From positions 145,725 to 209,724 of the forward strand of contig NZ_JAATVV010000011.1 of NCBI RefSeq assembly GCF_013184775.1: DNA of 64,000 nt, in the 5' to 3' direction. The notes under the pieces are model-generated. The model saw nothing but the letters and a program-made list of their open reading frames with translations, ran no database searches and was not told the DNA's origin. This stretch comes from Martelella sp. HB161492. Lineage in GTDB: Bacteria > Pseudomonadota > Alphaproteobacteria > Rhizobiales > Rhizobiaceae. Positions 18,848 through 28,641 of the stretch are shown piece by piece (positions within the stretch are counted from its first letter, which is position 1; each line of letters opens with the position of its first letter). The translations under genes and the position numbers were made by a program.

Positions 18848-20065
18848 ATGAGCAACGCTTCAGCCGCAACGGCTGAGACCAGCGCCGCGCCGCATGCGCG
18901 TTTTGCCCTTCTGGCGCTTGCCGTCGGCGCCTTCGGCATCGGCACGACCGAATTTTCGCCCATGGGACTGCTGCCGCAGATTGCCAGCGGTGTCGACGTT
19001 TCGATTCCCACGGCCGGTCTGCTGGTCAGCGCCTATGCCGTTGGTGTGATGATCGGCGCTCCGGTCATGACGCTGGCCTTTGGCCGTTTCGGCAAGCGCA
19101 CCGCTCTGATGCTGCTGATGACAATTTTCACTGTCGGCAACATCATGTCGGCGATGGCGCCCGGCTACTACACCCTGCTCCTGGCCCGCCTGGTCACCAG
19201 TCTCAATCATGGTGCTTTCTTCGGCCTCGGCTCCATCGTCGCAGCAAGCCTCGTCAGCCGTGAGAAACGCGCCGGCGCGGTTGCCACCATGTTCATGGGG
19301 CTCACCATCGCCAATGTCGGCGGCGTGCCGGCGGCAACCTGGGTCGGACAGCAGGTTGGCTGGCGCATGGCTTTCGCCGGAACGGCCGTTCTCGGCCTTG
19401 TCGCCATAGCGGCATTGTTTTTCGCCCTTCCCAGAAGCAAGGCTGGCAGCCGGCCGGAGATCCGCCGCGAACTGGCCGTGCTCACCCGCAGCAATGTCGT
19501 TCTGGCGCTTCTGACGACGGTGACGGGTGCTGCCGCCATGTTCACTCTCTACACCTACGCTTCCGCCGCGCTGGCGACGCTGGCCGGCGCATCCGGCGGC
19601 TTCATCACGCTCTGCCTCGTTCTGGTCGGGGTCGGCTTCACCATCGGCAACTGGGCCGGTGGCCGCCTTTCCGCCTGGTCGCTCGATGGGGCCACCATGG
19701 TCTTCCTCGTCATGCTGGCGGTCGTCATGTTCATTCTGCCTTTCGCGCTGCAGAACCAGATCACTGCGGCCATCGGCCTGCTTCTATGGGGCATTGCCGC
19801 CTTTGCCATTGTGCCGCCGGTTCAGACCCGGGTCATGCATGCAGCCGAAGAGGCTCCGGCCCTGGCATCGTCCATCAATATCGGAGCCTTCAATCTCGGC
19901 AATGCTGTCGGCGCTGCCGTCGGTGCCGGCGTGATCGGCGCGGGCCTTGGCTATGCAGCACTGCCTGCGGCCGGCGGCGTTCTCGCGATCATCGGGCTTT
20001 GTCTCGTCTGGCTTGGCCGGAGCAGCGAACAGCCCGCACTCGAAGAGGCATCCTGCAAAGCCTGA
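18848..20065 (+). CDS. MFS exporter, DHA1 / AraJ-like
   Basis: A 405-residue, 12-helix major facilitator of the sugar-efflux/AraJ-like drug:H+ antiporter group. The family landmarks are GIGTTEFSPMGLLPQIA in the first loop, RFGKRTALM after helix 2 and a mirrored second half. It would export a small molecule from the cytoplasm; the substrate is not evident. The ATG at 18848 begins M-S-N-A-S-A-A-T and is the last sensible start before helix 1. The frame is open further upstream, but that part is not hydrophobic. The ribosome site is weak. It is divergent from the LysR gene and probably controlled by it. Confidence 0.88.
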   Translation: MSNASAATAETSAAPHARFALLALAVGAFGIGTTEFSPMGLLPQIASGVDVSIPTAGLLVSAYAVGVMIGAPVMTLAFGRFGKRTALMLLMTIFTVGNIMSAMAPGYYTLLLARLVTSLNHGAFFGLGSIVAASLVSREKRAGAVATMFMGLTIANVGGVPAATWVGQQVGWRMAFAGTAVLGLVAIAALFFALPRSKAGSRPEIRRELAVLTRSNVVLALLTTVTGAAAMFTLYTYASAALATLAGASGGFITLCLVLVGVGFTIGNWAGGRLSAWSLDGATMVFLVMLAVVMFILPFALQNQITAAIGLLLWGIAAFAIVPPVQTRVMHAAEEAPALASSINIGAFNLGNAVGAAVGAGVIGAGLGYAALPAAGGVLAIIGLCLVWLGRSSEQPALEEASCKA

Positions 20066-20070
20066 CCCTT

Positions 20071-20107
20071 GCCGGAACGCCCTGCCAGCCCCGGCAGGCG
20101 TTCCGGC
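20071..20107. terminator. Strong hairpin after the MFS gene
   Basis: GCCGGAACGCC (20071-20081) pairs perfectly with GGCGTTCCGGC (20097-20107), with a nested TGCC/GGCA stem between them. No T-run follows, so it may stop transcription poorly or protect the 3' end. Confidence 0.6.
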
Positions 20108-20294
20108 GAAAGCGGCGACGGCCATTTTCGGCACGCCTGGCGGTGTGCCTGGCCTGCTTCGCCACAGCAGCCGCAACTATAAACAGAACCGTTTTGTACT
20201 TCATTTCACCTGAAGGTACCTGCATCTGCAAATCCGCACGACATGCGTCATGAGACGAAAGCGGAGCCAGTTCAACCGAAAGGCAGAAACCCGA

Positions 20295-21002
20295 ATGTGC
20301 CAGAACCATAGCAGAAGAGGCCTGAACCGGCGCAGCTTCGTGGCAAGTGGCTTCGCCATTGCCGCGACCGCAGGCTTTGCGCCCGTTGCATTCGCGCAGA
20401 CAGCAGAGCCCTACCCGGCATCGCCGGATGAAGCCATTGCACGCCTGCTGGCCGGCAATGCCCGCAGTGTTTCCGGCGACCTCGTGAACAAGCATGACAT
20501 CAGCGGCAGAGCTGAGCGTGCCAATGGCCAGAAACCCTTCGCCGCCATTCTGGCCTGCGCCGATTCACGTGTTGTGCCGGAAATGATTTTCGATCAGGGA
20601 CCGGGTGATCTGTTTGTCATCCGCGTCGCCGGCAACTTTTTGACCGAGGACGGGCTTGCGAGCCTTGAATATGGCGTCGCCAAACTCGGGATTCAGGCGA
20701 TTCTCGTTCTAGGCCATTCCGGCTGCGGTGCAGTGGCCGCCACGATCGAATCGATCGAGGGTCACGAGGCCCTGCCCGGGCATCTCCAGGGCCTCGTTGG
20801 CGCCATTGAGCCAGCAGTCTACGAAGCAATGAAGGACCATCCGAAGGACCTTGCCGAAGCGGCAATCACCGAGAATGCACGCATGACAGCCGAACAATGC
20901 GCCGGTTCAGCTCCGATCATGTCCGAAGCTGTTGCAAGCGGTAAGCTCAAGGTGATCTCCGGCGTTTTCGATATCGCCAGCGGCAAGGTCATCCTCAGCT
21001 GA
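20295..21002 (+). CDS. Beta-carbonic anhydrase, Tat-exported
   Basis: A 235-residue zinc enzyme that interconverts CO2 and bicarbonate. Zinc-site residues are visible: Cys88-x-Asp90-x-Arg92 (ACADSRVVPEMIF) and His141-x-x-Cys144 (LGHSGCGAV). The N-terminus is a twin-arginine signal (N-R12-R13-S-F-V, a hydrophobic stretch, AFA cleavage near residue 34), so the enzyme is expected folded in the periplasm rather than in the cytoplasm. The start at 20295 puts the RR motif at the usual place; an ATG at 20250 would add 15 charged residues ahead of it. It is a single-gene unit with a terminator behind it. A periplasmic beta-CA may help capture or convert CO2 at the cell surface. Confidence 0.9.
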   Translation: MCQNHSRRGLNRRSFVASGFAIAATAGFAPVAFAQTAEPYPASPDEAIARLLAGNARSVSGDLVNKHDISGRAERANGQKPFAAILACADSRVVPEMIFDQGPGDLFVIRVAGNFLTEDGLASLEYGVAKLGIQAILVLGHSGCGAVAATIESIEGHEALPGHLQGLVGAIEPAVYEAMKDHPKDLAEAAITENARMTAEQCAGSAPIMSEAVASGKLKVISGVFDIASGKVILS

Positions 21003-21023
21003 AAGGCTCCGGAACATTGACGC

Positions 21024-21060
21024 GGGCAGCGCTTCCGACAGATGTCAGAGCGCTGCCCTT
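21024..21060. terminator. Bidirectional terminator between carbonic anhydrase and melA
   Basis: GGGCAGCGCT (21024-21033) pairs with AGCGCTGCCC (21049-21058) and is followed by TTTA on the plus strand. The two flanking genes converge here and both end within 25 bases of the stem. Confidence 0.8.
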
Positions 21061-21066
21061 TACTAT

Positions 21067-22440
21067 TCACGCGGATTTGGCGTGTTTGGCAATCCGTGCC
21101 CATTCCGGGATCCAGGCATCATGGGCGATCAGCAGATCGTCGACCATGCTCCAGATCTGATCAAGGTCGAGTTCGGCCGCCGTGTGCGGATCCATCATCG
21201 CGGCGTGATAGAGATGCTCGCGGTTCTGGTTGACAAGGGCGGCGACCGTCAGTTCCTGAACATTGACATTGGTACGGATCAGCGCCGTCAGCTGCGGCGG
21301 CAGCGCACCGACATGCGTCGGCTGAATGCCCGACGCATCGACCAGGCACGGCACCTCCGCCGCGCAATAATCAGGCAGCGAGCTGATGCAGCCATTGTTG
21401 CGGACATTGCCGTAGATCACCGATGGTTCGCCGGTCCAGACCGAATTCATGATCGCCGAGGCATATTCCTTGCTCTCCTCAACGTGAATCGCGTCGGCCT
21501 TTTTGAATTCCTCGGCCTGCGCTTTCCAGCGATCGACCTGCTCGACACAGCGCTTGGGATATTCATCGAGCGGAATGCCGAATTTTTCGATCAGATCCTC
21601 GCGCCCCTCCTTGATGAAATAGGGCGTGTATTCAGAGAAATGCTCCGAGCTTTCGGTGACGAAATAGCCGAGCCGGGTCAGCATTTCGTACCGCACCTTG
21701 TTGGGGCAGCGCGGGTTCCAGCCCGAAGGCTTGGGATAACGCCCTTCCCTGTAGCCGCGCACCAGATCGGGATAGAGATCACGATAGGAGCCATCCGGCT
21801 GGCGGTGCTCGAAGGCGAGATAGAAGGCCATATGGTTGATGCCGGCGGCGCGATAGCGGATCTCCTCGATCGGGATCTCAAGGTCGCGCGCCAGCTCAGC
21901 CGCAGTTCCCTGCACAGAATGGCACAGGCCGACCTGACGGATCGTCGGATATTTCTCCGCAATCGCCCAGGTATTGATCGCCATCGGGTTCACATATTGC
22001 AGCATGATTGCCTGCGGGCAGACGGCGAGCATGTCCTCGCAGATCGACCAGAGATGCGGCACCGTGCGAAGGCCGCGCATGATCCCGCCAATGCCAAGCG
22101 TGTCGGCTATGGTCTGCCGCAATCCGTATTTCTTCGGCACCTCGAAATCGGTCACGGTGCAGGGTTCATAACCGCCGATCTGAAACGCGACGACGACAAA
22201 GTCAGCGCCTTCCAGCGCCCGCTTCTGATTGGTGAAGGTCAGAATGTCCGATTTTGATCCGAGCGTGCGGGCAAGCTTGCCGGCCACGACCTCGCTTTCA
22301 GAAAGCCGTTGCTGGTCGATATCCATCAGCGCGATCGTCGCATCCTTGAGCGCTGGACGCTGCAAGACATCGCCGATGATATTCTTCATGAAAACAGTCG
22401 AACCGGCGCCGATGAAGGTAATTTTGGGATTTCTGTTCAT
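21067..22440 (-). CDS. melA: GH4 alpha-galactosidase, MelA type
   Basis: A 457-residue family 4 glycosidase, the NAD+- and Mn2+-dependent type that works by oxidation at C3 and elimination. The NAD motif G-A-G-S is at 11-14. The metal ligands are Cys173 (GLCHSVQG) and His203 (GINHMAFY), with Asn151 in YVNPMAINTWA. The run ADTLGIGGIMRGLRTVPH is typical of MelA rather than of the phospho-glycosidases. It would release galactose from imported alpha-galactosides in the cytoplasm. The start has AAAAGGAT six bases upstream. It is the last gene of the transporter operon that runs leftwards from 30114, 21 bases after the ATPase gene. Confidence 0.88.
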   Translation of the reverse strand: MNRNPKITFIGAGSTVFMKNIIGDVLQRPALKDATIALMDIDQQRLSESEVVAGKLARTLGSKSDILTFTNQKRALEGADFVVVAFQIGGYEPCTVTDFEVPKKYGLRQTIADTLGIGGIMRGLRTVPHLWSICEDMLAVCPQAIMLQYVNPMAINTWAIAEKYPTIRQVGLCHSVQGTAAELARDLEIPIEEIRYRAAGINHMAFYLAFEHRQPDGSYRDLYPDLVRGYREGRYPKPSGWNPRCPNKVRYEMLTRLGYFVTESSEHFSEYTPYFIKEGREDLIEKFGIPLDEYPKRCVEQVDRWKAQAEEFKKADAIHVEESKEYASAIMNSVWTGEPSVIYGNVRNNGCISSLPDYCAAEVPCLVDASGIQPTHVGALPPQLTALIRTNVNVQELTVAALVNQNREHLYHAAMMDPHTAAELDLDQIWSMVDDLLIAHDAWIPEWARIAKHAKSA

Positions 22441-22461
22441 TATATGATCCTTTTCATGGAA

Positions 22462-24135
22462 TCAGGCTGCAACTTCGAAAGCGGCGCGCACCAGTCGCCG
22501 CGTGTAATCGGTCTTGGGATTCTCCAGCACCGCATTCACATCTCCCTCCTCGACGATACGTCCGTGCTGCATGACGCAGACGCGGTGGCAAAGTGCGCGG
22601 ACAACCTTGAGGTCATGGGATATGAAGAGATAGCTCAGGCCCCGCTCGCTCTGCAGCTTGCGCAGAAGCGTGATAATCTGGGCCTGAACGGAAAGATCAA
22701 GCGCTGAGGTCGGCTCATCGAGCAGAATGAATTCCGGCTCCAGTGCAATTGCTCGCGCAATGGCGATACGCTGACGCTGCCCACCGGAAAACTCATGCGG
22801 AAACCGCGCGGTGATATCGGCGGTCAGACCGGATGACACCAGCGCGTCGCGCACCCGTTCATCGCGCTCGCGGCCATTCCTGCCGATATTGTTGACGATC
22901 AGCCCCTCTTCGACGATCTGGCCGACCGTCATGCGCGGATTGAGCGAGGCAAAGGGATCCTGAAACACGATCTGGATGCGGGAACGGAACGGTCTGAGTT
23001 CCGCCCGGCTCATCGTCTCGATGTTCTGCCCGTCAAAGGCGACGCTGCCGCCATCGGCATGCAAAAGGCGGATCAGCGCATGGCCGAAGGTGGTCTTGCC
23101 CGAACCGCTTTCGCCGACCAGCCCCAGCGTTTCTCCCTTGTGCAGCGTCAGAGACAGATCATCGCAGGCGACGAGCTCGCTGTAGCTCGCCTTGAGAAAG
23201 CCGCCATGCCGCAGGGTGAAGGCAACGCGGACATCCTTGCCCTCAAGCAGGATCTTCGCATCTTCCGGCATGGGATTGGCCCGCCCCGTCGGCTCTGACC
23301 CCAAAAGCTTGCGCGTGTAGGGATGCACCGGATTGGCAAACAGTGCCTCGGTCGTATTGTGCTCGCGTACCGCGCCTTCGCTCATGACATAGACATAATC
23401 GGAAAAATGCCGCACCACCGTCAGGTCATGGGTGATCAGGATCACCGCCATGCCGCGCTCGACCTGCAGCTCGCGGATCAGGCCAAGGATCTGCGCCTGA
23501 ACCGTCACGTCTAGTGCCGTTGTCGGCTCGTCGGCAATCAGCACATCAGGATTGTTGGCCAGCGCCATGGCAATCATCACCCGCTGGCGCTGCCCGCCCG
23601 AGAGCTGATGCGGATATTGCTTCAGCCGCGCCTCGGGCTCGGGAATGCGCACCTGCCGCAGCAATTCGATCGTCTCCTGCTTCGCCTGCTTCCGGCTCAT
23701 CCGCCGATGGGTCTGGATCGCCTCGATGATCTGCCGGCCAATCGTATAGATCGGGTTCAGCGAACTCATCGGCTCCTGAAAGATCATCGAGATCCGCGAT
23801 CCCCGCATCAGCCTGCGCTGGCGGGCGGAGAAGGCCAGCATGTCCGCACCGTCAAAGGTGATCTGCGCACCGCTGCCGATCGTCGCCTTCTTTGGCAGCA
23901 GTCCCATCACCGTGCGGGCCGTCACGGATTTGCCGGAACCGCTTTCCCCGACAATCGCGATCGTTTCACCGCGCCAGAGCTGGAAGGAGACATCACGCAC
24001 CGCCTGCACCACGCCATCCTCGACCGTGATATCGACGGCGATATTGCGCGCATCAATGATCGCGGCACCGTCTTTTTCGGCGAGATCCCGCCGTTCCGCC
24101 GGCGCGTTTCTGGTGAATTCCGTTTCAGCCATCAT
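22462..24135 (-). CDS. Oligopeptide-type ABC transporter, fused double ATPase
   Basis: A 557-residue protein with two complete ABC ATPase domains, equal to DppD and DppF joined in one chain. Walker A motifs GESGSGKS lie at 63-70 and GESGSGKT at 341-348. Both halves have the GGQRQR signature and DEPT Walker B, and an oligopeptide-type C-terminal segment follows the first domain. It would power the two permeases encoded upstream. The start is the ATGATG at 24135/24132 behind GAAGGACGAG; the second ATG has the better spacing. Such peptide-type transporters in rhizobia also carry oligosaccharides (for example the agp system for alpha-galactosides), and the flanking GH4 genes argue for that here. 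Confidence 0.9.
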   Translation of the reverse strand: MMAETEFTRNAPAERRDLAEKDGAAIIDARNIAVDITVEDGVVQAVRDVSFQLWRGETIAIVGESGSGKSVTARTVMGLLPKKATIGSGAQITFDGADMLAFSARQRRLMRGSRISMIFQEPMSSLNPIYTIGRQIIEAIQTHRRMSRKQAKQETIELLRQVRIPEPEARLKQYPHQLSGGQRQRVMIAMALANNPDVLIADEPTTALDVTVQAQILGLIRELQVERGMAVILITHDLTVVRHFSDYVYVMSEGAVREHNTTEALFANPVHPYTRKLLGSEPTGRANPMPEDAKILLEGKDVRVAFTLRHGGFLKASYSELVACDDLSLTLHKGETLGLVGESGSGKTTFGHALIRLLHADGGSVAFDGQNIETMSRAELRPFRSRIQIVFQDPFASLNPRMTVGQIVEEGLIVNNIGRNGRERDERVRDALVSSGLTADITARFPHEFSGGQRQRIAIARAIALEPEFILLDEPTSALDLSVQAQIITLLRKLQSERGLSYLFISHDLKVVRALCHRVCVMQHGRIVEEGDVNAVLENPKTDYTRRLVRAAFEVAA

Positions 24136-24145
24136 CTCGTCCTTC

Positions 24146-25273
24146 TCAATAGGGGTCGATCGCATCGCGCAGACCGTCGCCAAATGCATTGAAGGCGAAG
24201 ACGGTCACAAGCACGAAACCGACGGGCGACAGCAGCCAGGGATAGGCACCGATCACCGAATAATTGGAGGTATCGCGCAGCATCAGCCCCCAGGAAATCA
24301 TCGGCGGCTTGACGGCAAAGCCCAGGAAACCGAGGAAGGCTTCGAGCAACACGACGGTAGGAATGGCGAGCGTTACCGCGACAATCACATGGCTCATCAC
24401 ATTCGGCAGGATGTGGCGGAAGATGATGCGCCTGTCCGTGGCGCCAACGGCAATCGCCGCCCGCACATAATCCATCCGTACCAGCCCCATGGTCTTGCCG
24501 CGCACTTCGCGTGACATCTGTGCCCAGCCGAGCGCCGACATGACGACGATGACAAAGCCGAGGAAGACCTTGGTCGGCGCCGTCACCGGAATGAGCGAGG
24601 CGAGCGCCAGATAGAAAGGCAGCTGCGGAAAGGCGAGCACCAGCTCCACCAGCCGCTGTACCCAGGCATCAATCGGCCCGCCGAGATAGCCCGACGTCAT
24701 GCCGACGGAGGTGCCGACAACGGTGATGACCGAGACAACGGTGAGTGCGATCAGCAGCGATATCCGCGACCCGTAGAGAATGCGCGAGAGCACATCACGG
24801 CCCAGCTTGTCGGTTCCGAGAAAATGGATCACCGAGCCGTCGGTCGCACCGATGAAATGCCGGTCCATCGGAATGAAGCCGAGAAGCTTGTGCGGTGCGC
24901 CCTTGACGAAGAGGCCGATAATCTGCGGGTTGGCATAGTCGATGCCCACCAGCGGCTGGAACGTGACGGGATCCAGTTCCCCCGTCTCACCATAGGGATA
25001 GACACGCGGCGGGAAAACGAACTGTCCGTCCTCGCCAAAGACCGTGACGACCTGCGGCGGCTGATAGCTCTCCCCCGTCACCCGCGGATCGGCCGGTGAC
25101 AGAAAATCGGCAAAGATGGCAACCACGAGCAGGAAGATCACCAGAACCAGACCCAGCATGCCGCTCCAAGAGCGTTTCAGCCGGCGCCAGACAAGCGCCA
25201 GATAGGTTTCATTGCGGTTTGCGGTCATGACATCGCGGTCCGTTTCCGCCGTTTCAAGCGTATCGATGGTCAT
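24146..25273 (-). CDS. Oligopeptide-type ABC permease, DppC family
   Basis: A 375-residue inner-membrane permease of the DppC/OppC type. An N-terminal cytoplasmic tail comes before helix 1 (SWSGMLGLVLVIFLLVVAIF), followed by a long periplasmic insertion between helices 1 and 2. The binding-protein-dependent transport (BPD) domain follows, with the inner-membrane EAA-type loop near YVRAAIAVGATDRRIIFRHI. The insertion (about residues 55-165) is longer than in dipeptide permeases and is seen in sugar-transporting members. The ATG at 25273 overlaps the stop of the DppB-type gene by four bases (ATGA), so the two are coupled. Confidence 0.9.
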   Translation of the reverse strand: MTIDTLETAETDRDVMTANRNETYLALVWRRLKRSWSGMLGLVLVIFLLVVAIFADFLSPADPRVTGESYQPPQVVTVFGEDGQFVFPPRVYPYGETGELDPVTFQPLVGIDYANPQIIGLFVKGAPHKLLGFIPMDRHFIGATDGSVIHFLGTDKLGRDVLSRILYGSRISLLIALTVVSVITVVGTSVGMTSGYLGGPIDAWVQRLVELVLAFPQLPFYLALASLIPVTAPTKVFLGFVIVVMSALGWAQMSREVRGKTMGLVRMDYVRAAIAVGATDRRIIFRHILPNVMSHVIVAVTLAIPTVVLLEAFLGFLGFAVKPPMISWGLMLRDTSNYSVIGAYPWLLSPVGFVLVTVFAFNAFGDGLRDAIDPY

Positions 25274-26283
25274 GCCGCAGCCCCCCCTGCCTGCCGGACG
25301 CGCGGATCAAGGGCTGCAAGCAGCAGATCGGCGATGATGTTGCCGGCAATCAGCATCGCCGAAAGCAGCAGCATGAAGGTAGCCGTGACATAGACATCGC
25401 CGACGCCCATGGAGCCGACGATGGCCGGACCAACCGTGGGAAGCGCGAAGATGATTGCCGTCTCGATCTCACCTGTGAGCATGTAAGGCAGCACCACGCC
25501 CTGATACATGACCAGCGGATGTAGCGCGTTGGGAACGGCGTGACGCATGATCACCGCACCTTCCGAAAGCCCCTTGGCACGCGCGGTCTCGACATATTGC
25601 ATGTTGAGCGTATCGAGCAGATTGCCGCGCATCACCCGCATATTATAGGCAAGCCCGCCAAAGGTGGCGATCGCCACCACCGGCCAGATGTGCTGAACCA
25701 GATTGACGAATTTATCCCAGGACCACGGCGCCCCGCCATAACGCGGCGAAAAGAAACTTCCGACCTCGGCGACGTTGAAATGAAACACAAGCACATAGAC
25801 GATGATCAGCGCCATCAGAAAGCGCGGCACCGTCATGCCGAGAAAGGCGACGCCCGACAGCACATTGTCGATCCAAGAATATTGCCGCGTCGCCGCCAGA
25901 ATGCCGAAACCGATGCCGAGGATCGACGCCAGAATGTGACAGGTGAGCGCCAGCGCCAGCGTGCGCGGCAGGCGCTCGGCGACCACGGTCGCCACCGGCT
26001 TGTTGTAATAGAAGCTCTCGCCGAAATCGCCGTGAAGCACGATGCCGGAGATCCAGTTGAAATATTGAACGGGGAGCGGGTCGTTCAGCCCGTGGGCAAC
26101 ACGGTAAGCCTCAGCCTGCGCTTCTGCCGCCTCGACCGATGCGCCGCCCTGATTGATCGCCTGGGCCCGGATGTGATCGCTGTAATCTCCGGGTGGCGCC
26201 TGGATGATGGCAAAGGTGATGATGCTCAGGACAAAGAGCAAACCGATACCCGCCGTGATCCGCGCCAGAAGAAATCTCGCCAT
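25270..26283 (-). CDS. Oligopeptide-type ABC permease, DppB family
   Basis: A 337-residue permease of the DppB/OppB type. It shows the classical start (M-A-R-F-L-L-A-R-I), a periplasmic segment with GLNDPLPVQYFNWISGIVLHGDFGES, then the BPD helices with YVETARAKGLSEGAVIMRHA as the ATPase-contact loop. It pairs with the DppC-type protein to form the pore. The start at 26283 is chosen because helix 1 follows at once; upstream in-frame codons are Arg-rich and unlike the family. It lies 127 bases after the binding-protein gene. Confidence 0.9.
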   Translation of the reverse strand: MARFLLARITAGIGLLFVLSIITFAIIQAPPGDYSDHIRAQAINQGGASVEAAEAQAEAYRVAHGLNDPLPVQYFNWISGIVLHGDFGESFYYNKPVATVVAERLPRTLALALTCHILASILGIGFGILAATRQYSWIDNVLSGVAFLGMTVPRFLMALIIVYVLVFHFNVAEVGSFFSPRYGGAPWSWDKFVNLVQHIWPVVAIATFGGLAYNMRVMRGNLLDTLNMQYVETARAKGLSEGAVIMRHAVPNALHPLVMYQGVVLPYMLTGEIETAIIFALPTVGPAIVGSMGVGDVYVTATFMLLLSAMLIAGNIIADLLLAALDPRVRQAGGAAA

Positions 26284-26409
26284 TGTTCTCAAGCGTCCCT
26301 TGCCTGCCGGGAACCGGTGACGGCCTTTCAGCCGCCACCTTGCGGTCCGCCGGTATTGCTGCATGAGTGCGGCGACCCCTCATGGCCGCCGCGCCGCTTT
26401 TCCTTGAGG

Positions 26410-28506
26410 TCAGCCGCTGACCGGACCGTCGCCGCCGGGTTTGCCGGGAAGCGTATCGGGGAAGAGCTGATAATCACCCTGAAGATCAGCCGGCACGAAC
26501 ATGCGTTCGCGGATGACGGCATCTTCCGCCCAGTTGAACATGAAGATCGGCGCCCCTGAGGCGACATTGCGGAACCGCTTGTTGATGATCAGCGCGCCGG
26601 GGAACTCGGTGAGCCCGATCGTGTCGACATTCTTGGTGGCGACAGTCTGATAGTCCTTCATCAGTTCTGCACGCTTGGCATTGTCATTGGTGGCAATGAA
26701 CTGGTCGACAATATCAACGAGCTGATCCTCATAGGGCATCAGGTCCAGCGTGCCATCGGTTCCGGCACGGTGATGGGCGCTGGTGCGCGGGCCAACCGGC
26801 GCCAGGCCCGACGTCCCCTGCACGACAGCGGCCATTTCAGGCGGATTGCGCATGATCATCCAGTCGAAATCGCCGCGATAGCGACTTGATTCGAACTGGA
26901 TCCCGTCAATGGAGTTCTGAATCACATGAAGGCCGATCTGCTGCAGCTGTCCGATCACGCCTTCGGACAGGTTGACGTCGGTGTTGTAATCGGAAGACAG
27001 CAGCAGAACGATATCGACATCCTTGCCGCCCAGCGTGTCGGCCGGCCAGTTGACGAAGCCGTTGCCATCCGTGTCCTTCAGGCCGATCTTGGCCAGCAGC
27101 GCCTTGGCGCCTTCGGGATCATAGGGATAGTAATAGGTCGACTGGCGGTCATAAAAGCTGGTGCCGCTGTCGATGCCGCCGGGATAGATGGCGGTGAACG
27201 GTCCCTTGACCAGCGAATCGCCAAGCTTCTGGCGGTCGAGCGCCATGGTGACGGCCTTGCGGAAATCCTCGTTGCGGTTCAGCTCACGAACCGCCTGGGC
27301 GCGCTCGTCCGGTTCCCCCCAGCCATTGCCGGAAAGATTGAGCCGCATATTGTAGCCGATGGTGCGCGGGCCGAAAGCGAGCCGCGCCGGCGCGCTCTCT
27401 TCTGCTGCACGACGCAGCGACACGACGAAGTTCTCGGGCTGCTCGAGATTGGAGAAGTCGCCGGAGCCGGCAATCGCCTGAACGTCACGGTCAGCCCAGG
27501 TCGAGAGCTTGTAATGCATCTCGTCGAGATAGGGCAGCTGATGCCCTTCCTCATCGACCTTCCAGTAATAGGGATTGCGCCTGAGGACGATGATATCATC
27601 CGGACGATATTCCACCGGCACCCAGGCTCCCATGACCGGGAAATTCAGCATTTCCGGCGGGAAGCCGTTGCGATATTCGTCATAGGTGGTGTTGGCATAT
27701 TTCGGATGCTTGGTCTTCAGGATATGCGCCGGACCAGGGCAGAAATTGCCATAGGCCATATTGAAGAGATACTGCCGCGGGAACGCCTCTTCAAAGGTCC
27801 ATTCAACCGTGTAGTCGTCAATCTTCTTCAGGGTGGTGTTCTTGCCGAACATTTCCTTTGTCGCACCGTTGAGCGGCGTCACATTGGGATCAACGATATT
27901 GTCGTCCCAGTAGAACATCACGTCATCGGCGGTGAACGGCACGCCATCCGACCATTTGGCACCTTCGATCAGATGCATTGTCAGCTTGTGCCCATCTTCC
28001 GACCAGTCCCAGCTTTTTGCCAGGTTCGGCAGCGGCTCCATATCATCGGCTTCCACCTGATAGAGCGGCGCGGTTCGCGTCAGGCACTCATACATTTCGA
28101 TATCGATGCCACCCCAGCCCTGCGCCTGGCCCGCGGCATAGTTCCAGCCCTCCGGCCGGCCGCCAACGACATGGCGCAGCGTACCGCCGTAAACGCCGAT
28201 ACCATCCGGCATATTGCCGGTCTTGAACACCAGCGGCTCCTTGGGCAGACGGTCCTTGACCGGCGGCAGCTTGCCGGTATCGACAAAGTTCTTCGTCACC
28301 CAGTCCGGCTCGGAATAGGATGGCAGCGCCCTGTATTCCTCAATGGCATCGCGCGGCACATAGGTAATCTTGGCCTGCGCCGGCACAGGCGGCTGTTCCG
28401 GCACCACTGTTGCCTCGGAGGCGAACGCGCCGGAAGCAATCGCTAGGCTTGAAATCCCGGCCGCAAGCAGGCCCGTCAGGCACAGGCGGCGTTTATGAAA
28501 ATGCAT
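26410..28506 (-). CDS. Large periplasmic binding protein, family 5 (peptide type)
   Basis: A 698-residue extracytoplasmic solute-binding protein of family 5 (SBP_bac_5). The N-terminus is a Sec signal (M-H-F-H-K-R-R, hydrophobic stretch, AFA cleavage near residue 28). The mature part has the family core, with the SWDWSEDGHKLTMHLIEGAKWSDG motif and KPGGDG near the C-terminus. At about 700 residues it is clearly longer than dipeptide binders (about 500), as in rhizobial oligosaccharide binders such as AgpA. The start at 28506 lies behind GGGAGG. It is the second gene of the operon after the galacturonidase-like GH4; a hairpin (CCGGTG 28603-28608 / CACCGG 28615-28620) stands in the gap before it. 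Confidence 0.9.
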   Translation of the reverse strand: MHFHKRRLCLTGLLAAGISSLAIASGAFASEATVVPEQPPVPAQAKITYVPRDAIEEYRALPSYSEPDWVTKNFVDTGKLPPVKDRLPKEPLVFKTGNMPDGIGVYGGTLRHVVGGRPEGWNYAAGQAQGWGGIDIEMYECLTRTAPLYQVEADDMEPLPNLAKSWDWSEDGHKLTMHLIEGAKWSDGVPFTADDVMFYWDDNIVDPNVTPLNGATKEMFGKNTTLKKIDDYTVEWTFEEAFPRQYLFNMAYGNFCPGPAHILKTKHPKYANTTYDEYRNGFPPEMLNFPVMGAWVPVEYRPDDIIVLRRNPYYWKVDEEGHQLPYLDEMHYKLSTWADRDVQAIAGSGDFSNLEQPENFVVSLRRAAEESAPARLAFGPRTIGYNMRLNLSGNGWGEPDERAQAVRELNRNEDFRKAVTMALDRQKLGDSLVKGPFTAIYPGGIDSGTSFYDRQSTYYYPYDPEGAKALLAKIGLKDTDGNGFVNWPADTLGGKDVDIVLLLSSDYNTDVNLSEGVIGQLQQIGLHVIQNSIDGIQFESSRYRGDFDWMIMRNPPEMAAVVQGTSGLAPVGPRTSAHHRAGTDGTLDLMPYEDQLVDIVDQFIATNDNAKRAELMKDYQTVATKNVDTIGLTEFPGALIINKRFRNVASGAPIFMFNWAEDAVIRERMFVPADLQGDYQLFPDTLPGKPGGDGPVSG

Positions 28507-28641
28507 CGACTTTCCTCCCATTGAAAATTCATGCTTTCCTTTGAAGACCGTTTCCGCTGCCAGAGCTCCTACCCCACCGGCAGACAAAACGGCGATGCAG
28601 GCCCGGTGCCTCATCACCGGACCTGCTGGCACGATGAAAGA

